Made by a program: the position numbers and the translations under genes. From Chrysochromulina tobinii (lineage: Eukaryota > Haptophyta > Prymnesiales > Chrysochromulinaceae): a stretch of DNA of 43,825 nt. The stretch is taken from the NCBI GenBank assembly GCA_001275005.1, contig JWZX01002079.1, positions 1 to 43,825 on the forward strand. The letters run 5' to 3'. Below the pieces are notes generated by a model. That model was given only the letters and a program-made list of their open reading frames with translations. It was not told the origin of the DNA and did no database searches. Positions 11,901-19,000 of the stretch are shown piece by piece; positions within the stretch are counted from its first letter, which is position 1; every line of letters starts with the position of its first letter.

Positions 11901-13252
11901 TGTTCTGGGCCTTGGCCTCGGACTCTTCCTCAATCGTGTCCAATTACTTACTATCTTACCAAGCGTGTGTGGGCCAGGAGGGCGTGGTCCTCTCAGACAG
12001 CGTCGAGAGCGGAAGCGTCTTCCCCCCTTACAAAGTGGGCTTCCCCGACGGCAAGCATTGGTGGTTCTCAAAGGAGGAGCTCCAGCTCAAGCAGACGAGT
12101 CCGCAAGCTGATCCGCAGCTTGCGGGCAGCGGTGGCGCCGGCGCTTCTGAGCATCGAAGGCCAATTGGAGCGACGCTGCTCGAATGCATCTCGTCATCTT
12201 CGCAGGCTGGTGCCGCGAATGCGGCCGACGCAAGCGGCGGCGGGGACGAGGTTGGTAGCAGCGGCCATGGTGGCGATCAGCCTGCGCCCGCGTCCGCGCC
12301 CGCCGCGCCCGCTGCGACGAGATTCGGGACGAATAATCCGTTTGATCAGCCGTTCGCGACGGCGCAGGATGCAGCCCCCTCGGATGTTCGCGTCATGATG
12401 TCGCAATTGTACTTCGGCAAATTCGACGCCGGTGCGGCTATGGTCACATTCGACCCCAACCAAATCAGGCTAGACATCGGCCTTGACAACGGTCTCGTGT
12501 ATCTCAACGTCTCAAAGTTGAGCGAGTTCGAGGTCGACAAGGAGCTCGGTACGCTGTGCATGTGGGGCTTTTGGGGAGATGATTGCAGATCCCTGACTGG
12601 GAAGCTCAAAGACGCCTACCAACCCTTACCAGCTTCAAGATACGTTCCAGAGTCGTCCATCTTCATGCAGTACGATAAGGGACAGTTCCCTCGCGCAGGC
12701 TGGCCTTCGGAAATACTGAAGCTCAACTCGAAGTTTGGGGACGTCATCAAGTTCACCAGTGGTCACAAGGGCCGTGAGAATCGGATGTGGTACACGTCAG
12801 CACCAGGAACAGCACCACCTGCTAGCGCAGGTTCGTCAGGCTCGTCAGGCTCGTCAGGCACAGCCCCATCCGCAAGCGCATCAAGTGTCTCGCGCGCCTC
12901 ACACACGGAGCTCGTGCGCGCGGTAAACTTACGCAAGGCCGCCGGGCTGATGCAGAAGCAGCTTGCAGCCGCCGTAGGGACGTCTGATGCAATTCTCTCG
13001 TGTTGGATGCACGGGAAGCTGCAGCCAATTACTGAGGGCATCGTGGATGCCAAAGTCGCAGGCTTTCTTGCCGTCGCAGCGGGAGCTGCAGCCGCAGCGG
13101 GAGCCGTCGCAGCCGCAGCGTCCGCAGCGTCCGCAGCTCAAGAACTCAAGAACTTGAAGCGCCCAGCGCCAGCACTACCGGCTGCGCCCCGAAAGAAGGC
13201 CAAGGCAACGCCCAAGCCAGAGGATGTGGTCATCGACTTGGACTCGGACTGA
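5954..13252 (+). CDS. Giant FHA-SAM-GTPase-HTH protein (SLIP-GC/dynamin-like)
   Basis: This open frame encodes 2432 residues from the first suitable ATG (5954). Residues 10-115 are an FHA phosphothreonine-binding domain: G33-R34, S57-R58-x-H60 and N77-G78 are at the expected places. A coiled-coil region follows, then an Asp run, a Glu/Asp-rich stretch (about 485-530) and Gly-Lys repeats (about 623-669). Residues about 1116-1165 hold a CGCSPC ... CVHGGH cluster that could bind zinc. Two SAM-like segments (about 1345-1430, 1453-1526) precede the GTPase: P-loop GGTGAGKS 1558-1565, DVPG 1744-1747, SQSD 1810-1813. An SH3-like segment (about 1957-2046), an unassigned beta-rich region (2124-2283) and a helix-turn-helix-like stretch (about 2332-2358) follow. 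The end has a PRKKAKATPK nuclear signal and VVIDLDSD, a SUMO-interaction-type motif. The GTPase half is paralogous to the divergent gene at 5899. Nuclear signalling is inferred; in-frame introns cannot be excluded. Confidence 0.85.
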   Translation: MQSCFLELFNPSAAKPGLPAVIVIPANGEVTIGREGTAVLDPGFGAHAEEWKKALLSRQHARLTNFGTPQITDLSLNGCEVDGASLAKNVPTELREGSTIIFGTRGPPKKPEYVEALAKRSWIHSHCKYVFHIGPPPPSHEAPPAAAAAASTPLPSTQASNSQRDAEEVAECERDRQPFVSPQTAFAGAAATPSVPPATMPAEEAEMHTEQVMDVDADDAAADAAADAAADMALGDSPEARALAVACGLRVSVAAHASAEELEAAVNAVGRGLKTLEVELSAEKAAAAEELSSLNKALEAASQEAARRGTSTGEARARWRATVGASLLRGAHEPAVEASLRVARDVQQAACTLLAVRSDTLLALHQARLAQLQKRVGALLYADRRLEERAHDDYSERLESGVSAFQETLEKPDDFDCDECRYERRNYGYRGRFSGRYYDDDDDDDDDYDDDNDCDCWMASNSYACVDELITTATTILGEIKMAFHDGEDEEDEDEEDEEDEEDEEGEEDEEGEGGEEGEGEEEDERSVARKQAKQARRATRMADRPLRAAIRLFIFTAGLDEAIREVSSELEDSSSLRTKSRFCVVIKALGELWSEVVLELPREPRVYLRPWFSHIPVAGSSEGRGGGGKGAGKGGFGKGAGKGAGKGGVGKGAGKGGGKGGGKGGGTGGVSDDGGALGKGGRLSGGLPEPLSDALAACSSEIEECLRVADHSGSTSQAPVGAKSITKLEGLFKEQLVPQVRLPWRHPEFRRILDGVPADGDALNEPRAASKARLLKLKQLAAAADESEREQYFVQMGHLADHLGMAHEAAEAFFARGAPQSAMMRLASATGSFASWSKKGSSPVTLALRTADFRSLAPLAPALPELLVKMTPSETVLQDAVVAGLGSASLLAPGGVRKTSPAELVQILGLCLRSPALQLTPAAVEQCLMAIASKPELFPRLTDALETWRITGSRAASDGKWMAPLGPHRWAAIILAAIRALASKLHTGKLTFGADANILTSSYTLLGLIDAATDASGSSSYRNQLTSLVIDAKLLSGKLAFGADVYLLSIKEKYGTLTPDERLAPWFRRLLGAAIEEANRNVPAAPAPLPLEPASLPPLKGYAIQVELGTQSSLGSVIACGCSPCKAAKDFLQSQTEIQKTFNGERCVHGGHLHTVLTAAAKRPKVPADATFRVTVSSKATRVNGKLHVVKDVPGAKSAAELQARASSDRARALQRAEQVRARDVAIASRAVELTKVAALQELEERLVQLLEERTRHAPLDVAGFVKICSALRTGDDDLADASVRELEGGTGAGGATGAGGAGGAGGGGGAEAAAASAAAPASGCTAADADMDEALQDSESIIRWVASFFAPSERSAVAQSVRENEVDDLEVLMSMSHADCAQVLFGKRAAATTAEEARDPEEARERFVPLFWERFVAVRRLWLALQRRKAAAEAATGAGGARAWPVVPVGVPEVVQWLEQCGEHGADSMRDPSRRLNFDEAKMHALHLDGAVLSSLAHDEWMALAQSSLLSASASLAEELWTRLQPCAALSKAMPSRVVDVLPLSSAEPLKVVVCGGTGAGKSTLINALLGCTILPTSCMRACTAAVIEMAWPDAQCAATYEARVALCSAEEWREALISACAAAVAAGRGKSPQVGTHRGAADWSRVTSFYGTASVEITAEALVEPGASEALVETLMGRAAARGLGTQVVLRASDEVEFAKLVQPYVDSSDEAESGALWPLVQRVTLLGPFSLLSCGLCLYDVPGTHDENAARERVMKSVIASAHTVLLTSNIRRACNDKSAKDLLPLALRRLLLERGWVGELAFVASQSDVFNRSELIDNLGLAEDASALDAALARNAFTKLELTKDFTKGVHLAARAAASGVGGLGSSAHWHRVPFKLPVFTVSAVEHSKLNKVGCSAAEDGAQVFTRPEETELPALLCFLRYAALAHHRRAAEAAEAMRATTTECGGVGIPVLDNGFPKVPTVGDKVVVLSASRSSALFWALASDSSSIVSNYLLSYQACVGQEGVVLSDSVESGSVFPPYKVGFPDGKHWWFSKEELQLKQTSPQADPQLAGSGGAGASEHRRPIGATLLECISSSSQAGAANAADASGGGDEVGSSGHGGDQPAPASAPAAPAATRFGTNNPFDQPFATAQDAAPSDVRVMMSQLYFGKFDAGAAMVTFDPNQIRLDIGLDNGLVYLNVSKLSEFEVDKELGTLCMWGFWGDDCRSLTGKLKDAYQPLPASRYVPESSIFMQYDKGQFPRAGWPSEILKLNSKFGDVIKFTSGHKGRENRMWYTSAPGTAPPASAGSSGSSGSSGTAPSASASSVSRASHTELVRAVNLRKAAGLMQKQLAAAVGTSDAILSCWMHGKLQPITEGIVDAKVAGFLAVAAGAAAAAGAVAAAASAASAAQELKNLKRPAPALPAAPRKKAKATPKPEDVVIDLDSD
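7822..7962 (+). repeat. Tandem Gly-Lys coding repeats
   Basis: Units such as GGCAAAGGTGCCGGCAAGGG, in multiples of 12 bp, encode G-K-G-A-G-K-G-G. They lie between the acidic region and the central part of the FHA-GTPase protein. The basic repeat directly follows an acidic one. Confidence 0.85.
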
Positions 13253-13485
13253 GCGACCCCTCTCGCCCACTGTACAGCCCAACAAAGCCCGGTGCAGTGT
13301 CTGCGCAGCGTTCGGTCGGGTCCGAGGTTGAGACGCGAGAGCAGTGACCAAATTAGAATTAAACTGAGAAGGATACCGTACACACAAAAAGTGATAAGGA
13401 GAGGCAGGCCGAGTAGACAGGCGAAGGCGGCGCTGGGCGGGAGCCGGGGCGTGGCGAGCCGGGAGGCCCAACGATTGTGCGAAGA

Positions 13486-14703
13486 CTACCGCCGGCTCCT
13501 CTCGAGCGCTTCCCTTCCCTTTGCCAGCGCCAGCTCGCCCAGCTCGCCCAGCTTACTCATCAACAGCTCGCCCGCTCGCTGCGCCGCCTCTTTGACGCGT
13601 TGCACACGCTTATAGGCGGCCACGCACTCACTTACGTCACCGTCGCCGCCGATCACGTCGCCGCGGACGAAGGCCACAATGGCCGCAGCGGTGACGGCGG
13701 GCTGCTCGAGATGCGGCGTGTGTCCGCTCGTCTCGACCCACCGGAACGGCGCGCGTGCTGGATCCGCTTCACTAAGCGCCTCGATGAGCTGCGGCACTGC
13801 GCCACTCGGCGGGATGACTGCATCCTGACGCCCCCAAAGGGTCAAGCAGGGTCGCTCGGTCAGGCGCGGCACGTCGGCTGCGATGCCGCCGTACGCGCCA
13901 CCGAGCAGCCAGACGAGCGAGTCCGCCTCCCATTGAGGCCGGCGCAGGTGCAAATTCCCGACACGGATGGCATCCGCGCTCTGGTTCTCCTTGACGCAGT
14001 ACGCCTGCTTCGCGATCGACTCGCGCACCTCGGGTGCACTGAGCACCTTTTGGAGCAGCAGCCGACCGACGGGCGCGGGCACCGCGGGCGGTGCGTCGGT
14101 GAAGAAGCCCGGGTCTAGGTTGACAAACCCGGCAAATGCCGCCGGCTTCGCCTTGTAGCAATCGAGCGCGATGCATGCTCCGAGCGACGCACCTATCCAA
14201 ATAGCCGGGCGACCACCGAGCACGCGCTCGTGGAAGGCAAGCAGCGCGGCGCGCTTGCCCTCAACGCCGACCGTCTTCAGATTGGTCGTGTCGGTGAAGC
14301 CCCAGCCTGGTATGCACGGCGCGTACGCCTCAAGGCCTGCCGCTTCGAGGTATGGCAACAGCCTGCGATACTCGAGCGACGAGATGTCGAAGCCGTGCAG
14401 AAGCAGCAGGGGCGGCTCATCGCCGGTGGCCCTTGCAGTAGTGCAGAGGTAGCTCATTTCAACGGGACCCTTGGCGACAGCCATGTCCGGCAGCACGCTT
14501 GCCGTCCGCAGCGACGCGATCGCAGCGACGGCAGCCTCCTCGGTGATTGCGTCGATGTCCACTTGCGGCACATAGGCCGGCAGGGCCATTTTGTTAGGCT
14601 GGCAGCGTCGACATGTAGGCTGCACGCGCGCTGCCGCGCTCAGTTGGCTCTGAAAGACCGTGCCGACAAAGACCGTGCCGACAAAGATCGTGCCGACCAC
14701 CAT
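13486..14703 (-). CDS. Alpha/beta hydrolase with a possible targeting peptide
   Basis: The 405-residue product has the alpha/beta hydrolase core. LLLLHGFD is the oxyanion-loop motif, GASLG is the nucleophile elbow (G-x-S-x-G), LWGRQDAVIP carries the acid, and SGHTPHLEQP carries the catalytic His. The core would start near residue 60. The first 35 residues are hydrophobic and Arg/Ala-rich with a repeated VGTVF unit and could be a signal or plastid-targeting peptide. A second ATG at 14589 (MALPAYVPQ) would remove it. The C-terminal 40 residues are an Ala/Lys/Glu helix. The substrate cannot be told; such proteins include esterases, epoxide hydrolases and dehalogenases. It converges on the FHA-GTPase gene, with about 230 bp between stops. 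Confidence 0.85.
   Translation of the reverse strand: MVVGTIFVGTVFVGTVFQSQLSAAARVQPTCRRCQPNKMALPAYVPQVDIDAITEEAAVAAIASLRTASVLPDMAVAKGPVEMSYLCTTARATGDEPPLLLLHGFDISSLEYRRLLPYLEAAGLEAYAPCIPGWGFTDTTNLKTVGVEGKRAALLAFHERVLGGRPAIWIGASLGACIALDCYKAKPAAFAGFVNLDPGFFTDAPPAVPAPVGRLLLQKVLSAPEVRESIAKQAYCVKENQSADAIRVGNLHLRRPQWEADSLVWLLGGAYGGIAADVPRLTERPCLTLWGRQDAVIPPSGAVPQLIEALSEADPARAPFRWVETSGHTPHLEQPAVTAAAIVAFVRGDVIGGDGDVSECVAAYKRVQRVKEAAQRAGELLMSKLGELGELALAKGREALERSRR
14656..14700 (-). repeat. Three 15-bp tandem repeats in the hydrolase N-terminus
   Basis: The plus-strand unit GACCGTGCCGACAAA occurs twice exactly and a third time with three or fewer changes. It encodes the repeated V-G-T-(I/V)-F at the start of the hydrolase. 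The repeat is in frame and lengthens the hydrophobic leader. Confidence 0.85.
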
Positions 14704-15055
14704 GCGACGAGATCACAATCTCCTTTAAGTCTTTGGGCTTTTTTGTTTACAGCGAAACAAGACACAGTGAAGACCTGCAACCAAATCTCAGACACGCTCT
14801 GGGGAGCGTTAAGCGGGTAAAGGTTAGAGCAACCGGTGATCTCATGTGATCTGCGAAGGTCTTTTGAAAAGGCTCTACACAGCTGTGTTCTGTGTTAACC
14901 CTCTGTTTTCATACAGTAGACAGTAGTGTCTCGAAGGACGGTGTGTCTCGTCTCGCCATACACGACGCCATCCATCGCATACACGACGCCATACACTACT
15001 GTCCATCTAAACCTCCTCGAAGGACGGCTCTGCCACCCTCGGTCAACATAAGTAC
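14704..15055. other. Intergenic region between hydrolase start and MED6 stop
   Basis: This 350-bp gap should hold the hydrolase promoter and the MED6 3' UTR. It contains two CATACACGACGCCAT blocks (about 14957 and 14978). The first is part of a 19-bp match to the MED6 coding region at about 15301-15319. Two CGAAGGACGG copies are also present. No gene is seen. Confidence 0.6.
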
Positions 15056-15688
15056 TTACTGAGGCCGCTGTCGTTTGCTGGGCGGCAGCCCGCCGCTGCT
15101 CCCAAAGTCCGCGCCGGCACCAGCTCCCATCGGTGTCGCGCGTCCGCCGATTCCGCGCTTGGCAGGGGCGGCCGCCTCGGTCGCGTCCATCGCGCCATCA
15201 CCACCGTTCGCAGCCGCTCGAGCAGCCTCAAACGCCTCGCTCAAGTACCAGCCCAGCCGTCGGAGGCGCGCCTGCACGACTGCCCAGAGCGTGGGCGCCT
15301 CATACACGACGCCATCCATGACGTAATAGTAGCGCAGCGTCGTCTCCGCTCCGCTCGGCGCGCGGCGGAGCTTGCGGATCACGTAGAGCGAGTGCGCAGC
15401 TGGGTCAGAGGCCGTAGGCGGCAACTCTTCGAGCCGCGTCTCGTCGAGCTCGAACACGATTCCCGGCAGCCTGGCGAGCTGCTCGCGCGCCACCTCCGGA
15501 GGCAGCCTCGCAGTGCTGCCTTGCATGCGAAGCTGCGCATTGACCGAGGCGCGGTCGAAGAACTGCGAGTTCGCAAAGTAGTCGAGTACGCTGCCGCGGT
15601 TGAGCGCGCCGTTCCACCAGCTGCGGTCCTCCCATGAGACTGTGGTGAGCACGTCGAAGGTGTCGGCCGGGGTCGCAGGGGCGGACAT
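15056..15688 (-). CDS. MED6: Mediator complex subunit 6
   Basis: The 210-residue product matches the MED6 family along most of its length. Visible hallmarks are WWNGALNRGSVLDYFANSQF near residues 24-43, an LRMQ segment, a PGIVFEL segment, a VIRKLRR stretch, and YYYVMDGVVYEAPTLWAVVQ at about 122-141. These follow the order of the family: W-x-D ... VLDYFA-x-S-x-F, LRMQ, G-x-x-(Y/F)-x-L, VIRKQ and YY-x-x-DG-x-VYQAPT. MED6 is a conserved head-module subunit of Mediator, which links transcription activators to RNA polymerase II in the nucleus. The C-terminal 50 residues are a low-complexity Ala/Gly tail ending in a basic SKRQRPQ. The ATG at 15688 gives a normal N-terminus. It is divergent from the NACHT gene, about 330 bp apart. 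Confidence 0.93.
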   Translation of the reverse strand: MSAPATPADTFDVLTTVSWEDRSWWNGALNRGSVLDYFANSQFFDRASVNAQLRMQGSTARLPPEVAREQLARLPGIVFELDETRLEELPPTASDPAAHSLYVIRKLRRAPSGAETTLRYYYVMDGVVYEAPTLWAVVQARLRRLGWYLSEAFEAARAAANGGDGAMDATEAAAPAKRGIGGRATPMGAGAGADFGSSGGLPPSKRQRPQ

Positions 15689-16018
15689 TCACTGCAGACG
15701 TTCACCTGTATTCACAGCAGAGAAGCTCTGAAATACAACATGTACCCTTTCCGACGTACGGGCGAGTTTTCTCATTCCTGCTTCTCTCTTCCTGCGAAAT
15801 GGGCTGGTTCACATAAGGGAATCCCACGTTTAGAAAAGTTGTTGTCACTCAACTTCGATCGGACAACCTTATGTTGCAGAACACCCAGATAAAATCAGGG
15901 TGTGTTGTATTTAGGAGAAGTGTGAATTAACAGGTCTGCAAGTTTTGACCCCCAACTCCTGCGACAATTACTGCTTTTGCGGCCAGGCACGAAAGACGTA
16001 CTTGGCAGGTCTGCCACA
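15689..16018. promoter_or_regulatory. Shared upstream region of MED6 and the NACHT gene
   Basis: These 330 bp separate two divergent start codons and are clearly less GC-rich than their surroundings (AT-rich around 15720-15930). They probably hold both promoters. No specific element could be named. Confidence 0.5.
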
Positions 16019-19000
16019 ATGCCTCCCCAAAAGACGCCGCGAGCGCTGTCGCCTGCTAGCAAGAGCGGCGGCCTAACACCTCGCAGCGGTGCGAGCAGCG
16101 GCGGCCTAACACCTCGCGGCGGTGCGAGCTCACCACGTGGCCCGCCGCCGGCTGGTTCGGCGTGCAAATCGGCGCGTGGCTCCTCACCAGCCAAGAACGG
16201 CAGCAGCAGCAATGGCAGCAGCACGGCCCGTGGGCCGTCGCAGGCGGCCGACATTTTCGGCGGCGGCAGCAGGCAGCCCGTGCTCAAGGGCCGCACGGCT
16301 GCTGTGCCATCGCCGACCCTTGCAGACGGCAGCAGCAGCGGCGGCGGCGGCGCATCCACCGCGCGCGTGAGGATAGATCCTGTGGCACGCGAGCGTATGA
16401 TAGATCCTTCGGGAGAAGGCGGCGGAGGCGGGTCGTCGTCGTCGGACGCCGCGGCTACTGGGGCCGACCCGAGCAGCGGGCGTGGTCCCCTGTCGGGCCA
16501 GCGACCTGGGCTGCCCGAGCTCGAGCTGCCGCGGCCGATGGTCGCGGCGAAGGCGCTGGTCGTGCGTACGGGCTTCGAGCTCTCGACGCCTAAGCTGGCC
16601 GAGATGGCGGCGGGCACGCCGGTCGAACTGCTCGAGATGCGCCAGCTGCCCGACTACACGGCGCGCGCGCTCATCGCGATCCGCAACGGCCCGCGAGGCT
16701 GGGTCTCGATGTGGTCTCCCAAGGACCGAATCATGCAACTCGTCGAGCTGAGCGGCGGCGGTTTGACCTCCGGCCGGCAGGGCAGCGGGCGCGAGGGCGC
16801 CGCCAACGGCGGCGCGGCACCCAACTCGGGAGGCCGCGAGAATGCATCTCCGGGGCGGCCTGGTGCGAAGGGCGGCCTGGCTGGCGGTGCTCATGGCGGC
16901 GCATCCAAAGGGGAGCCTTCGACGGTGGCGGGGCCGGCGGCCCCGCGCATGCCAACGTACATGATCTCATCGCCCAAGCCACTGCTCGCGCGCACCGAGT
17001 TCGACTTGCAATCCGGCCGCGTGGGAGACCTCGAGCCGGGTACGCGAGTCCACGTACTCGAGTCGCGCCCTCTGCCGGACGGCGGCAGGCGCGTGAGGCT
17101 CTCTCTGGAGGTGAACCCGAGCGTCACGTACGGCTGGGTGACCGCGATCACGAAGAGCGGGCAGGAGAACCTCGCGCCGTATCTCTTCGAGGTGATGACC
17201 CCCAAGCCGCTGCTCGTGCGAAAGGAGTTTGACCTCAAGTCCGAGAAATTGGGCGAGATTGCGCCCGGGACGCTCGTCTTTGTACTCGAGGTACGCGCGG
17301 CGAGCGACGGGTCGCAGCGCACGCACTTTGCGTTCGCGACGGCGTCGGGCGGCATGAGCGCGGGCGGCTGGGTGACCTCGGTGACGAAGGATGGCGCGGA
17401 GAATCTGGCCGTCGCCGCGCGTGGCAAGGCGGCCCTGCGGTCGGCCGCCGGAGGGTCTGCCGCCGCGTCGGGCGTCGATGCGAGCAGTATACAAAAGATC
17501 ATGGACAGTGCGAAGGCGGGTGGGAAGGCCGAGATGGCGGCAGCGGCGGCGATGCTGCTCGCCAAGGTGGCGAGCAAGGGGGCGAAGAAGCCATCCGACG
17601 ATGACGCGAGCGCAGCCGGCGCGGCCGCCGCTCTCGAGGAGGGGAAGAGGCCGACGACGCCGCGGGCGGCGAAGAAGCCCTCGGAGGAGGGGAAGAAGCC
17701 CACGACGCCGCGGGCGGACGGCGGCGGCGGCACGACGCCACGGGCCAGCGGTAGCACCACACCTAAATCTGGCAAGGGCGTCGCACAGCAAGCGCAGGGG
17801 TTGAGCGGTGCCGAGAAGCAGAAGATGGAGGAGGCGGCGCTTCAGGCGAAACGAGAAGAGGTGAAGCGCGCGGTCGCGGATGCAGCCAACGCGCTCGCAA
17901 AGCTCGTCTCCAAAAAGCCTTTTGAGGAGAAGGAGTTTACGTACAAGCGCTTGGAGGCCCACCGGCCCAGTGGCAAGGCGGAGGAGATGCCCTCACGACA
18001 TACTGCCGTGCCGAGCTGCGGGCTGGTGCTCATGTTCAACTGCTACCGTGCGTCCTTCGAGCTGCTGCAGGGCGACCTGTCCTCCCTGCCCGAATCGGAG
18101 GCGCTCGACCTTCGCTCGCTCACCTCGGGGGCCTCCCTCGGCCGGTGCAAGATCGCGCCCGAAAAGGGAACCCCTTTCGTCGACCGCATCGAGTTCCCGA
18201 ATGAGTGGAAGACGGGTGACGAACACGGCCTCGAGCACAATGGGCTTCAAGGGGACGGCTGCCTGCTGGTGAAGATCGAATGGAAGGAGCCCAAAAGCGA
18301 GACCCAATTAGTGCCGCACGCCGCGCTCATCAAGTGCAATCCATGGCTCGCCTATGGGTGTGCCGAGGGAGCGCGCGTGATGATCCGAAAAGCTACTGAT
18401 ACGCAGGGAAAGTGTGCGACGGTGCAGCGCACGCTGCGCGACGATTCGGTCGTCGTGCGCGTGGATGGCACGATCGGCGAGTCGACAGTCGACCCGATGC
18501 CGCTGACGGTCGTGCGCACCTCCAACCCTCGGCACGAGCCAGGGACGCGCCTGCTCTATCTGCACGACGTGAACCTCGTCGATGCGGTCGTGGAGCACTG
18601 GCCCGAGAAGACGATCGACGTCAAGGAGGGCTCCCGCCATAAGCTGCAGGTCCAAGGCGTGGCCAAAACCGGCTGGGTCACGGCTGCCTCCTCCGCGGGT
18701 GAGGAGTTCCTCAAGGGGCCGGAGGACGGCACGCTGACGGCCGATGGCACCCCTCTGCCCGACGATGGCTCGGTCATGCAGGTCAAGGGGAGCAAGGCGC
18801 TCAAGGTGAACGCTGAATGTGGAGAGAGCGCTGAGAAAGCGGCGAAGGCGGCGCAGACGGCGCAGCTCGCGCCACGTTCCTTTGTGCACGTGCACGAGAC
18901 GAAGACACTCGAAGACGGCACCAAACGCTGCTGCATCTCGACGATCGCCGAGCAGGGCACAGTGCTCACCGCGGCTCTCAACGAGTTCAACCACGCGATG

